Assembly (NCBI GenBank): GCA_038230695.1
Contig: JBBRMT010000001.1
Coordinates: 1-64,000 of the forward strand
Source: QHBQ01 sp038230695
GTDB taxonomy: Bacteria > Chloroflexota > Chloroflexia > QHBQ01
Reading direction: 5' to 3'
DNA: 64,000 nucleotides
In this document: piece after piece, positions 36,134 through 44,100 of the stretch
How the letters are laid out: each line of letters opens with the position of its first letter
Position numbering within the stretch: the first letter of the stretch is position 1
Translations under genes and position numbers: made by a program
The notes under the pieces: model-generated
Databases searched by the model: none
What the model was told of the DNA's origin: nothing
Seen by the model: the letters and a program-made list of their open reading frames with translations, nothing else

Positions 36134-36820
36134 ATGACACAGGGAGGACACGAGACCGACTGGGTGGTTGAACACCTGGGCAAGAGCGGTATATTCATAT
36201 CGTTGAGCGAGGGGGCGCGACGGCTGCTGGCCGAGCGGATGCGGCGGCGCATCTATCGCAACGGCGCTTATATCTTCAACAAAGGCGATGTGGGTATCAG
36301 CCTCTATGTAATTGTGCGCGGTCGGGTCAAGCTGGTAGACCCAATCGAGAGCGGTGAGGAAATCATCATCGCGGTGCTGAAGGCTGGCGCGGTACTAGGC
36401 GAGTTGTCGCTATTCGATGGTGCGCCGCGCTCGGCCACTGCTGAGGCGCTCGAAGATGTGGAGGTGCTGGCCCTGGCGCGGGAAGATTTCATCGCGGCGC
36501 TGCGCTCGTTCCCCGACATGGCTCTAGCCCTGCTGGCGGGCATGGCCCGCACCATTCGGCGCATGAACGGCGAGGTGGAGGCGGCCATCTTCCTCGATCT
36601 GCCGGGGCGGGTGGCGAAGAAGCTGCTGGAACTGGGCAAGGAGAGCGAAGGTACGACCCTGCATATCACTCAGACTGAGTTGGCCGACACGGTGGGCGCA
36701 ACCCGCGTCAGCGTCAACAAGATTCTGGGCGACTTCGCCAGCAGCGGCGCGGTACGCCTTGGCAAAGGGCGCATCGAGATTGTCGCCCCCGAAATGCTGC
36801 AGCGGCGCATCGTGTATTGA
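36134..36820 (+). CDS. Crp/Fnr-family transcriptional regulator
   Basis: This 228-residue protein has a cyclic-nucleotide-binding beta-roll (about 15-120; IFNKGDVGISLYVIVRGRVK, GAVLGELSLFDGAPRSATAEA) and a C-terminal HTH_Crp domain (about 155-220; ITQTELADTVGATRVSVNKIL). The phosphate-binding cassette GELSLFDGAPRSA matches cAMP-binding members, so a cyclic nucleotide ligand is likely. No Cys cluster for an Fnr-type iron-sulfur cluster is present. GGAGGAG lies 5 bp before ATG 36134; an in-frame TTG at 36089 is less likely. It is divergent from the S1-like gene. Targets unknown. Confidence 0.9.
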   Translation: MTQGGHETDWVVEHLGKSGIFISLSEGARRLLAERMRRRIYRNGAYIFNKGDVGISLYVIVRGRVKLVDPIESGEEIIIAVLKAGAVLGELSLFDGAPRSATAEALEDVEVLALAREDFIAALRSFPDMALALLAGMARTIRRMNGEVEAAIFLDLPGRVAKKLLELGKESEGTTLHITQTELADTVGATRVSVNKILGDFASSGAVRLGKGRIEIVAPEMLQRRIVY

Positions 36821-36919
36821 GTGATGAGTGATGAGTGAAGTAGGAGGTTGCTCGTGCAGCTAAAGCTATAGAGACATTCTACATTCTACTGTCTACCTTC
36901 TGAATCAGAGGAATGAGCC

Positions 36920-36955
36920 GGTCAACAGGCAGCCATGACGGCTAACCTGTTGACC
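36920..36955 (+). terminator. Nested hairpin after the Crp/Fnr gene
   Basis: GGTCAACAGG (36920-36929) pairs perfectly with CCTGTTGACC (36946-36955); inside is a second short stem AGCC/GGCT. There is no T-tract, so it may terminate weakly or bind a protein. Confidence 0.5.
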
Positions 36956-37055
36956 AACCCACGGAAAGAGGAGAGTTGAGAGGAGAGGAGGTAGGGGAGG
37001 GTTCAGCGGGCGCGGTATGGGTCAGATACCGGCTCACTGAGGGGTGGCAGGGTGT

Positions 37056-37289
37056 CTACCAGCCCCTCCCGTTGCGGGCTACCCACATGGGAGCCTGATT
37101 CATCTGATACGAGCGGGTCAATGCGCTGTCGTAGCTCTGGTAGGAAGCCACTGGCATTGGGTTGATCGCAGAGGTGGCCTGTTGAAGCTGGCGGTCGGGC
37201 CGGGCAAAGTTGTTGTACAGGGTGTGGGCCTCGCCCTCGCGCTGCTCCTCATATTCGTGGAGCAAGCGGCGGATTATGCTGGATGTCAT
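37056..37289 (-). CDS. Small hypothetical protein
   Basis: This 77-residue protein begins with a charged helix (TSSIIRRLLHEYEEQREGEAH...) and ends in a Tyr/Gln/Met-rich segment (SYQSYDSALTRSYQMNQAP). AAAAGGAA directly precedes the ATG. There is no known domain. Regular codon use in the first half and an upstream ribosome site suggest it is real. Confidence 0.5.
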   Translation of the reverse strand: MTSSIIRRLLHEYEEQREGEAHTLYNNFARPDRQLQQATSAINPMPVASYQSYDSALTRSYQMNQAPMWVARNGRGW

Positions 37290-37435
37290 TTCCTTTTCTT
37301 CCTTTGCGGTCGGGGCGGGATGTTTTTGTTTTGCTTGCGCCCGACACCCTTATGATACTGCATCTGTGTGCGGCGGCGTATAAAGCGCTTTACAGACGGC
37401 GTGTAAAGTTGGCTACAGATAGGGAGGATAGAACC

Positions 37436-37528
37436 ATGAAGCGCCAATCAGATTCGCCGCCATTGCGGACAACCGAGCAGCGCGGTTTCATCCCCGAAGA
37501 TAAAGGGGAAGGCTGGGATGGCGAGTAG
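37436..37528 (+). CDS. 30-residue microprotein with a strong ribosome site
   Basis: ATG 37436 is preceded by AGGGAGGA at a 7-bp distance, one of the better ribosome sites in the window. The product is hydrophilic (starts MKRQSDSPPLRTTEQRG, ends EDKGEGWDGE) with no membrane segment. It ends before a gene-like remnant. No family known; it could also be a leader peptide. Confidence 0.4.
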   Translation: MKRQSDSPPLRTTEQRGFIPEDKGEGWDGE

Positions 37529-37680
37529 ACCGAAGCTATATCCGATGCGCCAGCAATTACGACAGCGCGACGACCTACCCGGTTGTCGCGCCGTTTGGCA
37601 ACTACGCCTGCTTATGGACACTCGAGGACGGCACCATGTGGCTTGGGGGAGCAGGTGGTATTTTGTTTAGGGATTATTGA
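37512..37680 (+). pseudogene. Possible remnant of a propeller-like gene
   Basis: This frame has no start codon but reads plausibly as protein up to a TGA at 37678-37680. It ends with CLWTLEDGTMWLGGAGGILF, which resembles a propeller blade motif. An 11-bp hairpin with one G:T pair (37565-37591) lies within it. It runs opposite to and overlaps the end of the broken protease gene by 7 bp. Weak evidence. Confidence 0.25.
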
Positions 37681-40188
37681 TGCTTAGAAACTGGTCTGTT
37701 TCCAATGGGGGTGTTTGTTGGAGTTGGGTTAGTAACTCGGCGGATAGCATGAGCTATCATACTACTAATCTCATCCCGTCTAATATTATCATTGGGACGG
37801 AAACAGTGATCATTAGTGTCATTGCAAAGATCGCCGTTTGTTATACCGGCATAGTGAATTGTCTCAATGGCATTAAAATCCCAGTCGGTGGAGAGTACAT
37901 CTCTAAAAAAGCTTGCTTCTTGTCCGCCAGTAGGTGTAGAAGTGATTGTTAGGTACTTCCTAGCTCGGTAGATGGTAACCGCTAGCTGCCCACGAGTGAC
38001 GGCTGCGTTGGGACTGAAAAGCCCGCCACCAATGCCGTTCATTATCCCTACATGATTCACCGCCTCGATGTACTGATAGGCCCAGTAGCTTGATGGTACA
38101 TCAGTAAAAGTGGGGCTTCCGGGCGTGAAAGTGGCTACACCGTATGCAAGACAGAGTATCTTGGCAAGTTGTGCACGGGTGACATTTTGGCTAGGGCCGA
38201 AAGCGCCACCACCAACACCAGACATCACTCCGCCACAAGCCAAAAACAGAATGTCCGTGGTAAAAACATTGCCGCTTATATCGTTAAAATTCGTAGTACA
38301 ATAAGTGGGAAGGCTATTAACCGCATTGTTAGCGTTGATCAGACCCCACCCCATGCTGGTATCTGGTTGGTGGTAGTTGCCGAAGGTAGTGCTGTGTTCT
38401 ATGTAATACTCTACCTCCCCTACTGTCATATTTGGCCTCACAGACAGAAGCAAGGCGCTAGGCCGGTCACATGGGGAGCGGCCATGGAGGTGCCACCGTG
38501 TGTGTTGTAGCCGCTAGGGTCACAGAATATGTTACCCCCAGGGGGCGGAGTGTAGAGACATCCGGTCTTCGGTACACTAGAGCGAACATCGTCGCTAGGG
38601 GTGCCGTCCCTATTACCGCCAGGGGCCACTACTTCAGGCTTTACGAGGTTTGTACTGGCATATGGAACCGCAGTCAAAGTTGGTATCAACGTAGGTGCAG
38701 GTCCTTCTGAACTGTAAGTCGCAAGCGCAACATTCCCGAATTGGTCAGGATGACCTACAGCTCCAACGCCAAAACCAAGGCGAAAGCTGGCAGGTCTGTC
38801 AATTGTTTGTGTGCCATGTACGTTGCCGGAAGCGAAGACAGTAGTGATGCCTGATGCTGCCAATGCATCCACTCCATCCAGCATCTCGATGTCTGTCTGA
38901 TCGTTAGTTCCAAAGCTCCCATTAACAATGTTAGGTGCTTCGCCCGGCTCTGGGGTTCCTTGGAGGTTCTTTGGCCCTTTCATCCACGCCAAACATTGAG
39001 CGGCATTAAAGCTAAAAAAGCTGTTATTGTGGTCAATTGCTTTACAAGCTATCCACTGAGCAGCAGGTGCTACTCCAATCTAGTTAGTTCCATCAAGACC
39101 CAGGATAATGCCAGTTACATGGGTGCCGTGACCCATATCGTCATACGGTGCGCTGTTGTTGTTCCCAACTGGGTCATACCAGTTGTATTCAGCTCCTGGG
39201 GTGGCCCCACGCCACTGACCAGCTACTGCCGGGTTCGATGGGTCCACCCCAGTGTCAATAACACCTACTGTAATCCCGTAGCCAAGAATCGGTGTAGGGC
39301 GGCCCCAAGCAGAGGGGGCGTTGATCAGGATAATGTTCCATTCCCTGTCTGAGGCTGCGCTGGAGGTCCCGATAGGGAGGTATTAGGTTTTGTTTGCAAA
39401 GAGCTACGCTGCGTCGGCGTGCATCGGGGTGCAGATTGGGTAGGTTGGATCGTCGGGCTTGCGTTTGCATTAGGGTAGTAGTTGCCTGGATTAGATGACT
39501 CACCAGTTGCGTCTAGGTAGTGATAGTTTGGCTGCAAATAACCGATGTCATCGCGTGCGGCCAACACTTCAACCGCATGGGCTGTGCCTATAACATGGAA
39601 TGAGTTCGGGCTGTCAAGGGCCGCGTACTGGCTTACCTCGCCTTCCTGCTCTAGTAGAATAATCGCGGCTTTGACCGCTGGCTGAGTGCGCTGGCTTACT
39701 TCAGTTATTCGGTCTTGAATGGTCTTACCTGCCTGAGTTTGACCCATTGAGCTAGTACCCTCAAGTGAAGGTTGCTCTTTGAGCAGCACAATAAAATCAA
39801 CACTTTTGGGGTTATCCTTCATCGCCTTAGCCAAATCAGCATTGATCTTGTCTCTAGGATTAGGCGTTCCAGGTGTGCTTACTATGGTTGGTGAAGCAGG
39901 TGTGCTTACTATGGTTGGTGAAGTAGGTGTATCTATGGTCGGAATAGGAGTAGGGTATATAAATGAAGCTATCGGGCTGGGTAGGAACGGCGTAGCGGTT
40001 GGCTGGCTAAGGTCAGCGGTGGGTGAGTCTAGGGCCGCCATCACTGAGGCGCATGGAGTGCCAGCAATACTATTGGTCGTTGAGGACTGAGTCCCTCCAC
40101 TTGGGGGAGTTGAAGATGGAGCAGTACAAGCCACCAGCACGAGCGCCACCACCACCAGCGTATATACCTGAGTTCTAATCCTCTTCAT
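37674..40188 (-). pseudogene. Broken S8 subtilisin-like protease with SLH domains
   Basis: The gene starts at ATG 40188 (AAGGAGAAGGAC just upstream) with a lipoprotein signal (ALVLVACTAP), a Thr/Pro linker and a propeptide-like region. The catalytic parts remain: VIDTGVDPSNP (Asp), GHGTHVTG (His) and GGTSMAAPHVTG (Ser). SLH domains follow. Three lesions break it: a frameshift near 39335-39350, an in-frame TAG at 39080-39082 (in GLDGTN-stop-IGVAPAAQW, where Gln is expected), and a second frameshift near 38440-38460, where HVTGL runs into a stop while the downstream frame begins LLLSVRPNMTVGEVEYYI. The intact gene would be about 840 residues. It is a shorter relative of the protease at 25876. 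Confidence 0.85.
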
Positions 40189-40353
40189 GTCCTTCTCCTT
40201 CTGTTCGGATAGCCTGCCCACCATCAAATACGCATACGCAGGCGGATTGTACCACAAGCATGAGTAATCATCAATAGTACTTTTGGTGCCGTGCATCTAG
40301 TACCTGCGCGTGTCTACAGAATACAGACGAACGAGCAGCAGGAAAAGTTCCGA

Positions 40354-40380
40354 CCAAGGCGGACATAGTCCGTCCCTACG
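40354..40380. repeat. Dispersed palindromic repeat, divergent copy
   Basis: AAGGCGGACATAGTCCGTCC followed by CTACG: the arms GGCGGAC and GTCCGTC, with a TACG end as in the CGTAGGGGCG family. Confidence 0.5.
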
Positions 40381-40519
40381 CACATAAATAAATACCTCGC
40401 TCACAAGGTTCTGATGGCGTTGTTGACCTACCCTCAGCCCATGCCGGTGGGAGGGGAGAACATCAGAACTTTGTTTATCTGGCAATAAACGTTGCGTTTT
40501 GATGAACTGCATCCTATGC

Positions 40520-40548
40520 TTGACGCAATCTTGCGGTAGGGCTATAAT
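40520..40548 (+). promoter_or_regulatory. Strong promoter for the ECF sigma / macroglobulin-like operon
   Basis: TTGACG (40520-40525) and TATAAT (40543-40548) with a 17-bp spacer, 49 bp before the ATG. It is a housekeeping-type promoter, so the operon is not solely self-activated. Confidence 0.7.
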
Positions 40549-40596
40549 AACCGTAGGCGAAGGCTGGCCTGGCAGACCAACCCTGGAGGTGCAGCG

Positions 40597-41172
40597 ATGG
40601 ATAGTGCGGTACTAGAGCAAGCGCGAGCCGGTGATGCAGCGGCGTTCGCCGTGATCTACGAAACCTACAATCTGGCGATCCACAACTACGCCTATCGGCT
40701 GCTGGGCAACCAGGAGCAGGCCGACGATACCACCCAGGAGACCTTCATCAAGGCGTACCAGAGCATCGGCAGCCTGCGTAACGAGGCGGGCTTGCAGGCG
40801 TGGCTATATCGCATCGCCTCCAACCTCTGCCTCGACGCGCTGCGGCGGCGCAAGGTGGTAGCGTGGCTGCCGTTGCGCGAGGAGCATAGCCGCGATGATA
40901 CCCCGCCGCACGGGGTCAGCCTCGAACTCGTCGCGCCGCACGCCGATTTTGCCGCCGATTTCGCCGAGGCCGATGCGGTTCACGCCGTGCTAGCCCAGTT
41001 GCCCCCCCCACTGGCCGCCTGCCTGGTGTTGCGTAGCGTCGAGGGCTTCTCCTGCGACGAGATTGCCGAAATCCTGAAGATACCGCGTGGTACTGTCTGG
41101 AGCAGACTAGCGCGGGCGCGGGAACTGTTTGTCGCCGCCTACAATCATAGTGGGTCAGCGGGGGGCAAGTAG
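40597..41172 (+). CDS. ECF-type RNA polymerase sigma factor
   Basis: This 191-residue protein has sigma region 2 at about 10-80 (YNLAIHNYAYRLLGNQEQAD, TQETFIKAYQSI, LQAWLYRIASNLCLDALRRR) and region 4 at about 130-185 (LPPPLAACLVLRSVEGFSCD, IPRGTVWSRLARARELF). GGAGG is 7 bp before ATG 40597. The next gene begins 3 bp after the stop (41176) and encodes an unusually large zinc-finger protein, so this sigma factor is very probably held by that anti-sigma factor. Targets are likely envelope or defence genes; this is inference. Confidence 0.92.
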   Translation: MDSAVLEQARAGDAAAFAVIYETYNLAIHNYAYRLLGNQEQADDTTQETFIKAYQSIGSLRNEAGLQAWLYRIASNLCLDALRRRKVVAWLPLREEHSRDDTPPHGVSLELVAPHADFAADFAEADAVHAVLAQLPPPLAACLVLRSVEGFSCDEIAEILKIPRGTVWSRLARARELFVAAYNHSGSAGGK

Positions 41173-41175
41173 CAA

Positions 41176-44100
41176 GTGGGCTGTCCAGCATATAAAGACC
41201 TGCTCTCGCGCTACATTGACAACGAACTAAGCAAGCGTGAGCGCGAGGAGCTACAGGCGCACCTGCAAGTATGCAGCCGGTGCAGCCACGCGCTGGCTAA
41301 GTACCGGCAGATGGAAGCATTGCTCGGCAGCAACGCAACCAAGCCTGCGCCCAAGCCCAACCCTGCCGTGCGCGACAAGGTGTTGGCCGCCATCGAGCAA
41401 CAGCAGCGGCAGCGCAGCCCGCTCAGTCGCATGATGCATGGCAATAGCACCCGCCGCTTCAGCATCGCACGGGTAGCCGGGCTGGTGGTAATCGTCGGCG
41501 CGTTGAGCATCACTGCCGTGTTGCTGGCGCAGAACCCGGCAGCGCGGGGACTGTTGGGCCACGTTGCCGACACGGCGGGCGAACCCTCACCCACCCCCGA
41601 TGTCGCCTTGACCAAAGTGGCGCAGGCCAACGCTACAGCGTTGGCCGTGGCGGCTCTGCCACCGGCGCACATCACCAGCGCTGCGCCAGTAAGCAGCCAG
41701 AATCAGCTGCTCAAATCCGCCGCCGTGCCGCTCGATGCCGCCATTGCTATCCGCTTCGATGCGCCCATGGAGCGGGCTTCAGTAGAGAGCGCCTGGCAGA
41801 TCAGCCCGCCCATCCCCGGCAGCTTCGATTGGGTGGCCGACAACGAGGTTCACTTCATTCCCTACAACCTGGGCTACATCCCCGCAGTTACCTATACTCT
41901 GATGTTGAGCAGCGCCGCCCATGTGCTGGGCGGCGGCTCACTGGCCGCACCCTTCACCTACACCTGGGCGACCATCGCGCCGCCCGCGTTGGTTGGATAT
42001 GACCCTCCAAACTTGTCCGCCAATGTGGCGCTCACCCAGAGCATCGCCCTTAGTTTCAGCCAGCCGATGCAGCATCCCAGCGTGCAGATGGCTTTCAGCG
42101 TCAGCCCCAGCATCGCGGGCAAGTGGGCGTGGAACGCAGATAACCAGCAGGCCAGCTTCACCCCCGACGCGAGCTGGCAGCCGAACACCGCATATGCGAT
42201 CAGCCTTAGCCATATGGCCGCCAGCGCCGCCGCTGTGCCGCTGGGCAAGGATGCCAACTGGCAGTTCGTCACCACCGATGTTGCGAAGGTCACGTTTAGC
42301 GCCGCGCAGCCGGGGCTAACCCTGCCGCTAATCGCGCTGCCAGCCGGGCTGAGTCACTACAACATTCCGTTCAGCTTCAGCCAGCCTGATAACAGCATTA
42401 GCCAGCTTGTCTTCCAGCTATCCGCCGTCAGCGGCGGCGACATTGCCGCCCTACCGAAGCTGAAGCTGCTGGCGAACAGCGCTGTTGCCGTAAACGGCGC
42501 GACTAGCTACAGCGGCACGCTGACCCTGCAACTGCAAGTCGGGGTCTATTTGCTGGCCGCGCCGACCGGCCAGCAGGTCTATTTGCTGGTGGGCGATGAG
42601 CAGCTAGTGGCGAAGCAGGCAGGCAGCCAACTGCTGTTGTGGACCACCCGCAACGGCAAGCCAGTAGCCGGACAGGAGTTGCAGATATACGATGCTGCCC
42701 ACACCCTGCTTGATGCGGGGCGCAGCAGGGCGGATGGCCTTTACCTCACCAACCTGAATCCAGGGGCAACCCCGGCCCTGGTGTTGGCGATAGACGGCAA
42801 GGTGGCGCGGGCGGTTGCCTTTATCGGTGGGCAACCTGCCAGTGGTGGCAACGTGCAGATATATGCCTACACTGATCGCGCCGCCTACACTGCTGGCGAT
42901 GCCCTGAACTTCAAGGTGGTGGTACGCTCCGGCGATGCCACTGCCTACCAGTTGCCGTCGGTTGATGCCAGCATCAACATGGCCCTTGCCGATGCCAGCG
43001 GCGCTAACCTCGCCAGCGTAATGTTGCGCCCCGACAGCTACGGGACGGTGGGCGGCAGCTTCCCCCTCGCGCCTACGTTGCGCCATGGCTGGTACACCCT
43101 CAGCGCGGCGACCCTGGGGCAGCAGCAGCAACTAATGGTATATGTCTACCAACAGGGCGCGGTTTCCCAACCAATCACCATCAGCGAAACCTCACCGCTA
43201 ACCGCCACCGCAGGCAGCTTGAGTGTCACCCTGAACAAGAGCGCGTACAACGTTGGCGACACTGCCACCCTGACCATCAGCAATGCGCCCACCGCCAACA
43301 CGCCGGTACTGTTGACCGTGGAGCGTGGCGGTTTCATCCTATACCGTAGCGGGGTAATCAGCGGCAGCGCCACCATTGAGTTGCCGATTAGCGCAACTAT
43401 GGCTCCAGCGGCGCGGGTGCAGGTTAGCCTGCTGACTACCAACGGGCCGATCAGCACGGGAGCCAATCTACACGTGCCACTGGGCCACACCCTCGCAGTG
43501 GTTATAACCCCTGACTCCAACGCCAGGCCGGGGCATAATGCCATCTTCACCGTATCGGTAAGCGACAATCAAGGCCAGCCGCTACCTGCAATCCTATCTC
43601 TCAGCGTGGGCGATGCCCCACCCAGCAGCGACATCAGCGCCGCTTTCTATCCCACCATGGTTATGCCTGCGCCGCTATATAGCGCCGCGCTAGCCTCACC
43701 CTCCACTCAAGATGTAGTAAGGCTGGGAGCAGACTCCCTCCCCCAAGATAGGGGAGGGTTGGCTGCAAACCCCCTCCCCCAAGATAGGGGAGGGTTGGCT
43801 GCAAACCCCCTCCCCCAAGATAGGGGAGGGTTGGGGAGGGGGGTCGTGCCAGCCACCCAGCTTGCCTACTGGGGCGGCAGCCTGCTGGTGGGCGCAAGCG
43901 GGGTGGCGACTTATAGCGTAGCCCTGCCCAACACGGCACGGGGCGACTGGTGGGCCACGGCGCGGGTGGTCGGCGCAGACAACCGCTTCGGCCAGGTCAG
44001 CGCCAGCTTCGCGCTCACTTCCCCGCTGCAGGTTGTGCCACTTGCGCCCACCAGCTTCGTGCAGGGCGATCGGGTCAATATCGGCGCGACGCTGATAAAC

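Larger units (their letters stand above)
40189..40596. other. Intergenic region upstream of the second ECF sigma gene
   Basis: It contains a dispersed palindromic repeat (40354-40380) and a strong promoter (40520-40548) for the sigma gene. No gene is visible. Confidence 0.5.

Noticed and set aside
43736..43843. CRISPR-like array
   Set aside because: The 36-bp palindromic units are tandem, with no unique spacers, and lie in frame in a gene.
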